DNA of 64,000 nt from Terebella lapidaria (lineage: Eukaryota; Annelida; Polychaeta; Terebellida; Terebellidae): assembly GCA_949152475.1 (NCBI GenBank), contig OX424562.1, positions 868,001 through 932,000 on the forward strand, in the 5' to 3' direction. Position numbers and translations under genes: made by a program. Below, in pieces: positions 33,301 to 48,300 of the stretch (positions within the stretch are counted from its first letter, which is position 1; every line of letters starts with the position of its first letter). Below the pieces are notes generated by a model. It was not told where the DNA came from and did not search any database. It worked only from the letters and a program-made list of their open reading frames with translations.

Positions 33301-36300
33301 TCTGACCCAGAAAGCAGACAGTGACTACAGTCATAGGTGTTATATGTGGTCTGTCTGACTCAGAAAGCAGGCAGTGACTACAGTCATAGGTGTTATATGT
33401 GGTCTGTCTGACTCAGAAAATAGACAGTGACTACAGTCATAGGTGTTACATGTGGTCTGTCTGACTCAGAAAGCAGACAGTTTCTACAGTCATAGGTGTT
33501 ATATGTGGTCTGTCTGACTCAGAAAGCAGACAGTGGCTACAGTCATAGGTGTTATATGTTGTCTGTCTGACTCAGAAAGCAGACAGTGACTACAGTCATA
33601 GGTGTTATATGTGGTCTGTCTGACTCAGAAAGCATACAGTGACTACAGTCATAGGTGTTATATATGTTCTGTCTGACTCAGAAAGTAGACAGTTACTACA
33701 GTCATAGGTGTTATATGTGGTCTGTCTGACTCAGAAAGCAGACAGTGGCTACAGTCATAGGTGTTATATGTTGTCTGTCTGACTCAGAAAGCAGACAGTG
33801 ACTACAGTCATAGGTGTTATATGTGGTCTGTCTGACTCAGAAAGCAGACAGTGGCTACAGTGATAGGTGTTATATGTGGTCTGTCTGACTCAGAAAGCAG
33901 ACAGTGGCTACAGTCATAGGTGTTATATGTGGTCTGTCTGACTCAGAAAGCAGACAGTGCCTACAGTCATAGGTGTTATATGTGGTCTGTCTGACTCAGA
34001 AAGCAGACAGGGGCTATAGTCATAGGTGTTATATGTGGTCTGTCTGACTCAGAAAGCAGACAGGGGCTATAGTCATAGGTGTTATATGTGGTCTGTCTGA
34101 CTCAGAAAGCAGACAGTGACTACAGTCATAGGTGTTATATGTGGTCTGTTTGACTCAGAAAGCAGACAGGGGCTACAGTCATAGGTGTTATATGTGGTCT
34201 GTCTGACCCAGAAAGCAGACAGTGACTACAGTCATAGGTGTTATATGTGGTCTGTCTGACTCAGAAAGCAGACAGTGACTACAGTCATAGGTGTTATATG
34301 CGGTCTGCCTGACTCAGAAAGTAGACAGTGACTACAGTCATAGGTGTTATATGCGGTCTGTCTGACTCAGAAAGCAGACAGTGACTACAGTCATAGGTGT
34401 TATATGCGGTCTGCCTGACTCAGAAAGTAGACAGTGACTACAGTCATAGGTGTTATATGTGGTCTATCTGACTCAGAAAGCAGACAGTGACTACAGTCAT
34501 AGGTGTTATATGTGGTCTGTCTGACCCAGAAAGCAGACAGTGGCTACAGTCACAGGTGTTATATGTGGTCTGTCTGACTCAGAAAGTAGACAGGGACTAC
34601 AGTCATAGGTGTTATATGTGGTCTGTCTGACTCAGAAAGTAGACAGGGACTACAGTCATAGGTGTTAGATGTGGTCTGTCTGACTCAGAAAGCAGACAGT
34701 GGCTACAGTCATAGGTGTTATATGTGGTCTGTCTGACTCAGAAAGTAGACAGTGGCTACAGTCATAGGTGTTATATGTGGTTTGTATGACTCAGAAAGCA
34801 GACAGTGGCTACAGTCATAGGTGTTATATGTGGTCTGTCTGGCTCAGAAAGCAGACAGTGACTACAGTCATAGGTGTTATATGTGGTCTGTCTGACTCAG
34901 AAATTAGACAGTGGCTACAGTCATAGGTGTTATATGTGGTCTGTTTGACTCAGAAAGCAGAGAGTGCCTACAGTCATAGGTGTTATATGTGGTCTGTCTG
35001 ACTCAGAAAGCAGACAGTGGCTACAGTCATAGGTGTTATATGTGCTGTCTGACTCAGAAAGCAGACACTAACTACAGTCATAGGTGTTATATGTGTTCTG
35101 TCTGACTCAGAAAGCAGACAGTGACTACAGTCATGGGTGCTATATGTGGTCTGTCTGACTCAGAAAGCAGACTGTGGCTACAGCCATAGGTGTTATATGT
35201 GGTGTGTCTGACTCAGAAAGTAGACAGTGACTGCAGTCATAGGTGTTATATGTGGTCTGTCTGAGCAGACACTGACTCAGAAAGGAGACATTGACTACAG
35301 TCATAGGTGTTATATGTGGTGTGTCTGACTCAGAAAGTAGACAGTGACTACAGTCATAGGTGTTATATGTGGTCTGTCTGACTCAGAAAGCAGACAGTGA
35401 CTACAGTCATAGGTGTTATATGTGGTCTGTCTGACTCAGAAAGCAGACAGTGACTGCAGTCATAGGTGTTATATGTGGTCTGGCTGACCCAGAAAGCAGA
35501 CAGTGGCTACAGTCATAGGTGTTATATGTGGTCTTTCTGACTCAGAAAGCAGACAGTGGCAACAGTCATAGGTGTTATATGTGGTCTTTCTGACTCAGAA
35601 TGCAGACATTGACTACAGTCATAGGTGTTATATGCGGTCTGTCTGACCCAGAAAGTAGAGAGTGACTACAGTCATAGGTGTTATATGTGGTCTGTCTGAC
35701 TCAGAAAGCAGACAGTGGCTACAGTCATGGGTGTTATATGTGGTCTGTCTGACCCAGAAAGCAGACAGTGGCTACAGTCATAGGTGTTATATGTGGTCTG
35801 TCTGACCCAGAAAGCAGACAGTGGCTACAGTCATAGGTGTTATATGTGGTCTGTCTGACCCAGAAAGCAGACAGTGGCTACAGTCATAGGTGTTTAATGT
35901 GGTCTGTCTGACTCAGAAAGTAGACAGTGACTACAGTCATAGGTGTTATATGTGGTCTGTCTGACTCAGAAAGCAGACAGTGGCTACAGTCATAGGTGTT
36001 ATATGTGGTCTGTCTGACTCAGAAAGTAGACAGTGACTACAGTCATAGGTGTTATATGTGGTCTGTCTGACTCAGAAAGTAGACAGTGACTACAGTCATA
36101 GGTGTTATATGTGGTCTGTCTGACTCAGAAAGCAGACAGTGGCTACAGTCATAGGTGTTATATGTGGTCTGTCTGACTCAGAAAGCAGACACTCGCTACA
36201 GTCATAGGTGTTATATGTGGTCTGTCTGACTCAGAAAGCAGAGAGTGCCTACAGTCATAGGTGTTATATGTGGTCTGCCTGACTCAGAAAGCAGACAGTG

Positions 36301-39300
36301 GCTACAGTCATAGGTGTTATATGTGCTGTCTGACTCAGAAAGCAGACACTGACTACAGTCATAGATGTTATATGTGGTCTGTCTGACTCAAAAAGCAGAC
36401 AGTGACTACAGTCATAGGTGTTATATGTGGTCTGTCTGACTCAGAAAGCAGACAGAGGCTACAGTCATAGGTGTTATATGTGGTCTGTCTGACTCAGAAA
36501 GCAGACAGTGACTACAGTCATAGGTGATATATGTGGTCTGTCTGACTCAGAAAGCAGACAGTGACTACAGTCATAGGTCTTATATGTGGTCTGTCTGACT
36601 CAGAAAGCAGACAGTGACTACAGTCATAGGTGTTATATGCGGTCTGCCTGACTCAGAAAGTAGACAGTGACTACAGTCATAGGTGTTATATGTGGTCTGT
36701 CTGACTCAGAAAGCAGACAGTGACTACAGTCATAGGTGTTATATGTGGTCTGTCTGACCCAGAAAGCAGACAGTGGCTACAGTCACAGGTGTTATATGTG
36801 GTCTGTCTGACTCATAAAGTAGACAGGGACTACAGTCATAGGTGTTATATGTGGTCTGTCTGACTCAGAAAGTAGACAGGGACTACAGTCATAGGTGTTA
36901 TATGTGGTCTGTCTGACTCAGAATGCAGACAGTGGCTACAGTCATAGGTGTTATATGTGGTTTGTATGACTCAGAAAGCAGACAGTGGCTACAGTCATAG
37001 GTGTTATATGTGGTCTGTCTGACTCAGAAAGCAGACAGTGACTACAGTCATAGGTGTTATATGTGTTCTGTCTGACTCAGAAAGCAGACAGTGACTACAG
37101 TCATGGGTGCTATATGTGGTCTGTCTGACTCAGAAAGCAGACAGTGACTACAATCATAGGTGTTATATGTGGTCTGTCTGACCCAGAAAGCAGACAGTGG
37201 CTACAGTCATAGGTGTTATATGTGCTGTCTGACTCAGAAAGCAGACACTAACTACAGTCATAGGTGTTATATGTGTTCTGTCTGACTCAGAAAGCAGACA
37301 GTGACTACAGTCATGGGTGCTACATGTGGTCTGTCTGACTCAGAAAGTAGACAGTGGCTACAGTCATAGGTGTTATATGTGGTCTGTCTGACCCAGAAAG
37401 CAGACAGTGGCTACAGTCATAGGTGTTATATGTGGTCTCTCTGACTCAGAAAGCAGACAGTGGCTACAGTCATAGGTATTATATGTGGTCTGTCTGACTC
37501 AGAAAGTAGACAGTGACTACAGTCATAGGTGTTATATGTGGTGTGTCTGACTCAGAAAGTAGACAGTGACTACAGTCATAGGTGTTATATGTGGTCTGTC
37601 TGACTCAGAAAGCAGACAGTGGCTACAATCATAGGTGTTATATGTGGTCTCTCTGACTCAGAAAGCAGACAGTGGCTACAGTCATAGGTGTTATATGTGG
37701 TGTGTCTGACTCAGAAAGTAGACAGTGACTACAGTCATAGGTGTTATATGTGGTCTCTCTGACTCAGAAAGCAGACAGTGGCTACAGTCATAGGTATTAT
37801 ATGTGGTCTGTCTGACTCAGAAAGTAGACAGTGACTACAGCCATAGGTGTTATATGTGGTGTGTCTGACTCAGAAAGCAGACAGTGGCTACAGTCATAGG
37901 TGTTATATGTGGTGTGTCTGACTCAGAAAGTAGACAGTGACTACAGTCATAGGTGTTATATGTGGTCTGTCTGACTCAGAAAGCAGACAGTGACTGCAGT
38001 CATAGGTGTTATATGTGGTCTGTCTGACCCAGAAAGCAGACAGTGGCTACAGTCATAGGTGTTATATGTGGTCTTTCTGACTCAGAAAGCAGACAGTGGC
38101 AACAGTCATAGGTGTTATATGTGGTCTTTCTGACTCAGAATGCAGACATTGACTACAGTCATAGGTGTTATATGCGGTCTGTCTGACCCAGAAAGTAGAC
38201 AGTGGCTACAGTCATAGGTGTTATATGTGGTCTTTCTGACTCAGAAAGCAGACAGTGGCAACAGTCATAGGTGTTATATGTGGTCTTTCTGACTCAGAAT
38301 GCAGACATTGACTACAGTCATAGGTGTTATATGTGGTCTGCCTGACTCAGAAAGCAGACAGTGACTACAGTCATAGGTCTTATATGTGGTCTGTCTGACT
38401 CAGAAAGCAGACAGTGACTACAGTCATAGGTGTTATATGCGGTCTGCCTGACTCAGAAAGTAGACAGTGACTACAGTCATAGGTGTTATATGTGGTCTGT
38501 CTGACTCAGAAAGCAGACAGTGACTACAGTCATAGGTGTTATATGTGGTCTGTCTGATCCAGAAAGCAGACAGTGGCTACAGTCACAGGTGTTATATGTG
38601 GTCTGTCTGACTCATAAAGTAGACAGGGACTACAGTCATAGGTGTTATATGTGGTCTGTCTGACTCAGAAAGTAGACAGGGACTACAGTCATAGGTGTTA
38701 TATGTGGTCTGTCTGACTCAGAAAGCAGACAGTGGCTACAGTCATAGGTGTTATATGTGGTTTGTATGACTCAGAAAGCAGACAGTGGCTACAGTCATAG
38801 GTGTTATATGTGGTCTGTCTGACTCAGAAAGCAGACAGTGACTACAGTCATAGGTGTTATATGTGTTCTGTCTGACTCAGAAAGCAGACAGTGACTACAG
38901 TCATGGGTGCTATATGTGGTCTGTCTGACTCAGAAAGCAGACAGTGACTACAATCATAGGTGTTATATGTGGTCTGTCTGACCCAGAAAGCAGACAGTGG
39001 CTACAGTCATAGGTGTTATATGTGCTGTCTGACTCAGAAAGCAGACACTAACTACAGTCATAGGTGTTATATGTGTTCTGTCTGACTCAGAAAGCAGACA
39101 GTGACTACAGTCATGGGTGCTACATGTGGTCTGTCTGACTCAGAACGTAGACAGTGGCTACAGTCATAGGTGTTATATGTGGTCTGTCTGACCCAGAAAG
39201 CAGACAGTGGCTACAGTCATAGGTGTTATATGTGGTCTCTCTGACTCAGAAAGCAGACAGTGGCTACAGTCATAGGTATTATATGTGGTCTGTCTGACTC

Positions 39301-42300
39301 AGAAAGTAGACAGTGACTACAGTCATAGGTGTTATATGTGGTGTGTCTGACTCAGAAAGTAGACAGTGACTACAGTCATAGGTGTTATATGTGGTCTGTC
39401 TGACTCAGAAAGCAGACAGTGGCTACAATCATAGGTGTTATATGTGGTCTCTCTGACTCAGAAAGCAGACAGTGGCTACAGTCATAGGTGTTATATGTGG
39501 TGTGTCTGACTCAGAAAGTAGACAGTGACTACAGTCATAGGTGTTATATGTGGTCTCTCTGACTCAGAAAGCAGACAGTGGCTACAGTCATAGGTATTAT
39601 ATGTGGTCTGTCTGACTCAGAAAGTAGACAGTGACTACAGCCATAGGTGTTATATGTGGTGTGTCTGACTCAGAAAGCAGACAGTGGCTACAGTCATAGG
39701 TGTTATATGTGGTGTGTCTGACTCAGAAAGTAGACAGTGACTACAGTCATAGGTGTTATATGTGGTCTGTCTGACTCAGAAAGCAGACAGTGACTGCAGT
39801 CATAGGTGTTATATGTGGTCTGTCTGACCCAGAAAGCAGACAGTGGCTACAGTCATAGGTGTTATATGTGGTCTTTCTGACTCAGAAAGCAGACAGTGGC
39901 AACAGTCATAGGTGTTATATGTGGTCTTTCTGACTCAGAATGCAGACATTGACTACAGTCATAGGTGTTATATGCGGTCTGTCTGACCCAGAAAGTAGAC
40001 AGTGGCTACAGTCATAGGTGTTATATGTGGTCTTTCTGACTCAGAAAGCAGACAGTGGCAACAGTCATAGGTGTTATATGTGGTCTTTCTGACTCAGAAT
40101 GCAGACATTGACTACAGTCATAGGTGTTATATGTGGTCTGCCTGACTCAGAAAGTAGACAGTGACTACAGTCATAGGTGTTGTATGTGGTCTGTCTGACT
40201 CAGAAAGCAGACTGTGACTACAGTCATAGGTGTTATATGTGGTCTGTCTGACCCAGAAAGCAGACAGTGGCTACAGTCATAGGTGTTATATGTGGTCTGT
40301 CTGACTCAGAAAGTAGACAGTGACTACAGTCATAGGTGTTATATGTGGTCTGTCTGACTCAGAAAGCAGACAGTGGCTACAGTCATAGGTGTTATATGTG
40401 GTCTGTCTGACTCAGAAAGTAGACAGTGACTACAGTCATAGGTGTTATATGTGGTCTGTCTGACTCAGAAAGTAGACAGTGACTACAGTCATAGGTGTTA
40501 TATGTGGTCTGTCTGACTCAGAAAGCAGACAGTGGCTACAGTCATAGGTGTTATATGTGGTCTGTCTGACTCAGAAAGCAGACACTCGCTACAGTCATAG
40601 GTGTTATATGTGGTCTGTCTGACTCAGAAAGCAGAGAGTGCCTACAGTCATAGGTGTTATATGTGGTCTGCCTGACTCAGAAAACAGACCGTGACTACAG
40701 TCATAGGTGTTATATGTGGTCTGTCTGACTCAAAAAGCAGACAGTGACTACAGTCATAGGTGATATATGTGGTCTGTCTGACCCAGAAAGCAGACAGTGG
40801 CTACAGTCATAGGTGTTATATGTGGTATGTCTGACTCAGAAAGCAGACAGTGGCTACAGTCATAGGTGTTATATGTGGTCTGTCTGACTCAGAAAGCAGA
40901 CAGTGACTACAGTCATAGGTGTTATATGTGGTCTGTCTGACTCAGAAAGCAGACAGTGACTACAGTCATAGGTGTTATATGTGGTCTGTCTGACTCAGAA
41001 AGCAGACAGTGACTACAGTCATAGGTGTTATATGTGGTCTGTCTGACTCAGAAAGCAGACAGTGACTACAGTCATAGGTGTTATATGTGGTATGTCTGAC
41101 TCAGAAAGCAGACAGTGACTACAGTCATATGTGTTATATGTGGTCTGTCTGACTCAGAAAGTAGACAGTGACTACAGTCATAGGTGTTATATGTGGTCTG
41201 TCTGACTCAGAAAGTAGACAGTGACTACAGTCATAGGTGTTATATGTGGTATGTCTGACTCAGAAAGCAGACAGTGGCTACAGTCATAGGTGTTATATGT
41301 GGTCTGTCTGACTCAGAAAGTAGACAGTGACTACAGTCATAGGTGTTATATGTGGTCTGTTTGACTCAGAAAGTAGACAGTGACTACAGTCATTGGTGTT
41401 ATATGTGGTCTGTCTGACTCAGAAAGCAGACAGTGACTACAGTCATAGGTGTTATATGTGGTCTGTCTGACTCAGAAAGCAGACACTCGCTACAGTCATA
41501 GGTGTTATATGTGGTCTGTCTGACTCAGAAAGTAGACAGTGACTACAGTCATAGGTGTTATATGTGGTCTGTCTGACTCAGAAAGTAGACAGTGAATACA
41601 GCCATAGGTGTTATATGTGGTCTGTCTGACTCAGAAAGCAGACAGTGACTACAGTCATAGGTGTTATATGTGGTCTGTCTGACTCAGAAAGCAGACAGTG
41701 GCTACAGTCATAGGTGTTATATGTGGTCTGTCTGACTCAGAAAGCAGACAGTGACTACAGTCATAGGTGTTATATGTGGTCTGTCTGACTCAGAAAGTAG
41801 ACAGTGACTACAGTCATAGGTGTTATATGTGGTCTGTCTGACTCAGAAAGTAGACAGTGACTACAGTCATAGGTGTTATATGTGGTCTGTCTGACTCAGA
41901 AAGCAGACAGTGGCTACAGTCATAGGTGTTATATGTGGTCTGTCTGACTCAGAAAGCAGACACTCGCTACAGTCATAGGTGTTATATGTGGTCTGTCTGA
42001 CTCAGAAAGCAGACAGTGCCTACAGTCATAGGTGTTATATGTGGTCTGTTTGACTCAGAAAGCAGACAGGGGCTACAGTCATAGGTGTTATATGTGGTCT
42101 GTCTGACCCAGAAAGCAGACAGTGACTACAGTCATAGGTGTTATATGTGGTCTGTCTGACTCAGAAAGCAGACAGTGACTACAGTCATAGGTGTTATATG
42201 TGGTCTGTCTGACTCAGAAAATAGACAGTGACTACAGTCAAAGGTGTTACATGTGGTCTGTCTGACTCAGAAAGAAGACAGTTTCTACAGTCATAGGTGT

Positions 42301-45300
42301 TATATGTGGCCTGTCTGACTCAGAAAGTAGACAGTGACTACAGTCATAGGTGTTATATGTGGTCTGTCTGACTCAGAAATCAGACAGTGACTACAGTCAT
42401 AGGTGTTATATATGTTCTGTCTGACTCAGAAAGTAGACAGTTACTACAGTCATAGGTGTTATATGTGGTCTGTCTGACTCAGAAAGCAGACAGTGGCTAC
42501 AGTCATGGGTGTTATATGTTGTCTGTCTGACTCAGAAAGCAGACAGTGACTACAGTCATAGGTGTTATATGTGGTCTGTCTGACTCAGAAAGCAGACAGT
42601 GTCTACAGTGATAGGTGTTATATGTGGTCTGTCTGACTCAGAAAGCAGACAGTGGCTACAGTCATAGGTGTTATATGTGGTCTGTCTGACTCAGAAAGCA
42701 GACACTCGCTACAGTCATAGGTGTTATATGTGGTCTGTCTGACTCAGAAAGCAGACAGTGCCTACAGTCATAGGTGTTATATGTGGTCTGTCTGACTCAG
42801 AAAATAGACAGTGACTACAGTCATAGGTGTTATATGTGGTCTGTCTGACTCAGAAAGCAGACATTTTCTACAGTCATAGGTGTTATATGTGGTCTGTCTG
42901 ACTCAGAAAGTAGACAGTGACTACAGTCATAGGTGTTATATGTGGTCTGTCTGACTCAGAAAGCAGACAGTGACTACAGTCATAGGTTTTATATATGTTC
43001 TGTCTGACTCAGAAAGTAGACAGTTACTACAGTCATAGGTGTTATATGTGGTCTGTCTGACTCAGAAAGCAGACAGTGGCTACAGTCATAGGTGTTATAT
43101 GTTGTCTGTCTGACTCAGAAAGCAGACAGTGACTACAGTCATAGGTGTTATATGTGGTCTGTCTGACTCAGAAAGCAGACACTCGCTACAGTCATAGGTG
43201 TTATATGTGGTCTGACTGACTCAGAAAGCAGACAGTGGCTACAGTCATAGGTGTTATATGTTGTCTGTCTGACTCAGAAAGCAGACAGTGACTACAGTCA
43301 TAGGTGTTATATGTGGTCTGTCTGACTCAGAAAGCAGACAGTGGCTACAGTGATAGGTGTTATATGTGGTATGTCTGACTCAGAAAGCAGACACTCGCTA
43401 CAGTCATAGGTGTTATATGTGGTCTGTCTGACTCAGAAAGCAGACACTCGCTACAGTCATAGGTGTTATATGTGGTCTGTCTGACTCAGAAAGCAGACAA
43501 TGCCTACAGTCATAGGTGTTATATGTGGTCTGTCTGACTCAGAAAGCAGACAGGGGCTATAGTCATAGGTGTTATATGTGGTCTGTCTGACTCAGAAAGC
43601 AGACAGTGACTACAGTCATAGGTGTTATATGTGGTCTGTTTGACTCAGAAAGCAGACAGTCACTACAGTCATAGGTGTTACACGTGGTCTGTCTGACTCA
43701 GAAAATAGACAGTGACTACAGTCATAGGTGTTATATGTGGTCTGTCTGACTCAGAAAGCAGACAGTTTCTACAGTCATAGGTGTTATATGTGGTCTGTCT
43801 GACTCAGAAAGCAGACAGTGCCTACAGTCATAGGTGTTATATGTGGTCTGTCTGACTCAGAAAGCAGACAGTTTCTACAGTCATAGGTGTTATATGTGGT
43901 CTGTCTGACTCAGAAAGCAGACAGTGCCTACAGTCATAGGTGTTATATGTGGTCTGTCTGACTCAGAAAGCAGACAGTGCCTACAGTCATAGGTGTTATA
44001 TGTGGTCTGTCTGACTCAGAAAATATACAGTGACTACAGTCATAGGTGTTATATGTGGTCTGTCTGACTCAGAAAGCAGACAGTTTCTACAGTCATAGGT
44101 GTTATATGTGGTCTGTCTGACTCAGAAAGCAGACAGTGCCTACAGTCATAGGTGTTATATGTGGTCTGTCTGACTCAGAAAGCAGACAGTGCCTACAGTC
44201 ATAGGTGTTATATGTGGTCTGTCTGACTCAGAAAATAGACAGTGACTACAGTCATAGGTGTTATATGTGGTCTGTCTGACTCAGAAAGCAGACAGGGGCT
44301 ATAGTCATAGGTGTTATATGTGGTCTGTCTGACTCAGAAAGCAGACAGTGACTACAGTCATAGGTGTTATATATGTTCTGTCTGACTCAGAAAGTAGACA
44401 GTTACTACAGTCATAGGTGTTATATGTGGTCTGACTGACTCAGAAAGCAGACAGTGGCTACAGTCATAGGTGTTATATGTTGTCTGTCTGACTCAGAAAG
44501 CAGACAGGGACTACAGTCATAGGTGTTATATGTGGTCTGTCTGACTCAGAAAGCAGACAGTGGCTACAGTGATAGGTGTTATATGTGGTATGTCTGACTC
44601 AGAAAGCAGACACTCGCTACAGTCATAGGTGTTATATGTGGTCTGTCTGACTCAGAAAGCAGACACTCGCTACAGTCATAGGTGTTATATGTGGTCTGTC
44701 TGACTCAGAAAGCAGACAGTGCCTACAGTCATAGGTGTTATATGTGGTCTGTCTGACTCAGAAAGCAGACATGGGCTATAGTCATAGGTGTTATATGTGG
44801 TCTGTCTGACTCAGAAAGCAGACAGTGACTACAGTCATAGGTGTTATATGTGGTCTGTTTGACTCAGAAAGTAGACAGTGACTACAGTCATAGGTGTTAT
44901 ATGTGGTCTGTCTGACTCAGAAAGCAGACAGTGGCTACAGTGATAGGTGTTATATGTGGTCTGTCTGACTCAGAAAGCAGACACTCGCTACAGTCATAGG
45001 TGTTATATGTGGTCTGTCGGACTCAGAAAGCAGACACTCGCTACAGTCATAGGTGTTATATGTGGTCTGTCTGACTCAGAAAGCAGACAGTGCCTACAGT
45101 CATAGGTGTTATATGTGGTCTGTCTGACTCAGAAAGCAGACAGGGGCTATAGTCATAGGTGTTATATGTGGTCTGTCTGACTCAGAAAGCAGACAGTGAC
45201 TACAGTCATAGGTGTTATATGTGGTCTGTTTGACTCAGAAAGCAAACAGGGGCTACAGTCATAGGTGTTATATGTGGTCTGTCTGAATCAGAAAGCAGAC

Positions 45301-48300
45301 AGTGACTACAGTCATAGGAGTTATATGTGGTCTGTCTGACTCAGAAAGCAGACAGTCACTACAGTCATAGGTGTTATATGTGGTCTGTCTGACTCAGAAA
45401 ATAGACAGTGACTACAGTCATAGGTGTTATATGTGGTCTGTCTGACTCAGAAAGCAGACAGTTTCTACAGTCATAGGTGTTATATGTGGTCTGTCTGACT
45501 CAGAAAGTAGACAGTGACTACAGTCATAGGTGTTATATGTGGTCTGTCTGACTCAGAAAGCAGACAGTGACTACAGTCATAGGTGTTATATATGTTCTGT
45601 CTGACTCAGAAAGTAGACAGTTACTAGTCATAGGTGTTATATGTGGTCTGTCTGATTCAGAAAGCAGACAGTGGCTACAGTCATAGGTGTTATATGTTGT
45701 CTGTCTGACTCAGAAAGCAGACAGTGACTACAGTCATAGGTGTTATATGTGGTCTGTCTGACCCAGAAAGCAGACAGTGACTACAGTCATAGGTGGTATT
45801 TGTGGTCTGTCTGACTCATAAAGCAGACAGTGACTACAGTCATAGGTGTTATATGTGGTCTGTCTGACTCAGAAAATAGACAGTGACTACAGTCATAGGT
45901 GTTATATGTGGTCTGTCTGACTCAGAAAGCTGACAGTTTCTACAGTCATAGGTGTTATATGTGGTCTGTCTGACTCAGAAAGCAGACAGGGGCTATAGTC
46001 ATAGGTGTTATATGTGGTCTGTCTGACTCAGAAAGCAGACAGTGAATACAGTCATAGGTGTTATATGTGGTCTGTATGACTCAGAAAGCGGACAGTGACT
46101 ACAGTCATAGGTGTTATATGTGGTCTGTCTGACTCAGAAAGCAGACAGTGGCTACAGTGATAGGTGTTATATGTGGTCTGTCTGACTCAGAAAGCAGACA
46201 GTGGCTACAGTCATAGGTGTTATATGTGGTCTGTCTGACTCAGAAAGCAGACAGTGGCTACAGTCATAGGTGTTATATGTGGTCTGTCTGACCGAGAAAG
46301 CAGACAGTGGCTACAGTCATAGGTGTTATATGTGGTCTGTCTGACTCAGAAAACAGACAGTGGCTACAGTCATAGGTGTTATATGTGGTCTGTCTGACTC
46401 AGAAAGTAGACGGTGACTACAGTTATAGGTGTTATATGTGGTCTGTCTGACTTAGAAAGCAGACAGTGGCTACAGTCATATGTGTTATATGTGGTCTGTC
46501 TGACTCATAAAGCAGACAGTGACTACAGTCATAGGTGTTATATGTGGTCTGTCTGACTCAGAAAGCAGACAGTGGCTACAGTCATAGGTGTTATATGTGG
46601 TCTGTCTGACCGAGAAAGCAGACAGTGGCTACAGTCATAGGTGTTATATGTGGTCTGTCTGACTCAGAAAACAGACCGTGACTACAGTCATAGGTGTTAT
46701 ATGTGGTCTGCCTGACTCAGAAAACAGACCGTGACTACAGTCATAGGTGTTATATGTGGTCTGTCTGACTCAGAAAGCTGACAGTTTCTACAGTCATAGG
46801 TGTTATATGTGATCTGTCTGACTCAGAAAACAGACAAGGGCTATAGTCATAGGTGTTATATGTGGTCTGTCTGATTCAGAAAGCAGACAGTGACTACAGT
46901 CATAGGTGTTATATGTGGTCTGTCTGACTCAGAAAGCAGACAGTGGCTACAGTCATAGGTGTTATATGTGGTCTGTCTGACTCAGAAAGCGGACAGTGAC
47001 TACAGTCATAGGTGTTATATGTGGTCTGTCTGACTCAGAAAGCAGACAGTGGCTACAGTGATAGGTGTTATATGTGGTCTGTCTGACTCAGAAAGCAGAC
47101 AGTGGCTACAGTCATAGGTGTTATATGTGGTCTGTCTGACTCAGAAAGCAGACAGTGGCTACAGTCATAGGTGTTATATGTGGTCTGTCTGACTGAGAAA
47201 GCAGACAGTGGCTACAGTCATAGGTGTTATATGTGGTCTGTCTGACTCAGAAAACAGACAAGGGCTACAGTCATAGGTGTTATATGTGGTCTGTCTGACC
47301 GAGAAAGCAGACAGTGGCTACAGTCATAGGTGTTATATGTGGTCTGTCTGACTCAGAAAGTAGACAGTGACTACAGTTATAGGTGTTATATGTGGTCTGT
47401 CTGACTCAGAAAGCAGACAGTGGCTACAGTCATATGTGTTATATGTGGTCTGTCTGACTCATAAAGCAGACAGTGACTACAGTCATAGGTGTTATATGTG
47501 GTCTGTCTGACTCAGAAAGCAGACAGTGGCTACAGTCATAGGTGTTATATGTGGTCTGTCTGACCGAGAAAGCAGACAGTGGCTACAGTCATAGGTGTTA
47601 TATGTGGTCTGTCTGACTCAGAAAACAGACCGTGACTACAGTCATAGGTGTTATATGTGGTCTGCCTGACTCAGAAAACAGACCGTGACTACAGTCATAG
47701 GTGTTATATGTGGTCTGTCTGACTCAGAAAGCAGACAGTGGCTACAGTCATAGGTGTTATATGTCGTCTGTCTGACTCAGAAAGCAGACAGTGGCTACAG
47801 TCATAGGTGTTATATGTCGTCTGTCTGACTCAGAAAGCAGACAGTGACTACAGTCATAGGTGTTATATGTGGTCTGTCTGACTCAGAAAACAGACAGTGA
47901 CTACAGTCATAGGTGTTATATGTGGTATGTCTGACTCAGAAAGTAGACAGTGACTACAGTCATAGGTGTTATATGTGGTCTGTCTGACTCAGAAAGCAGA
48001 CAGTGACTACAGTCATAGGTGTTATATGTGGTCTGTCTGACTCAGAAAGTAGACAGTGACTACAGTCATAGGTGTTATATGTGGTCTGTCTGACTCAGAA
48101 AGCAGACAGTGACTACAGTCATAGGTGTTATATGTGGTCTGTCTGACTCAGAAAACAGACAGTGACTACAGTCATAGGTGTTATATGTGGTCTGTCTGAC
48201 TCAGAAAACAGACAGTGACTACAGTCATAGGTGTTATATGTGGTCTGTCTGACTCAGAAAGCAGACAGTGACTATAGTCATAGGTGTTATATGTGGTCTG

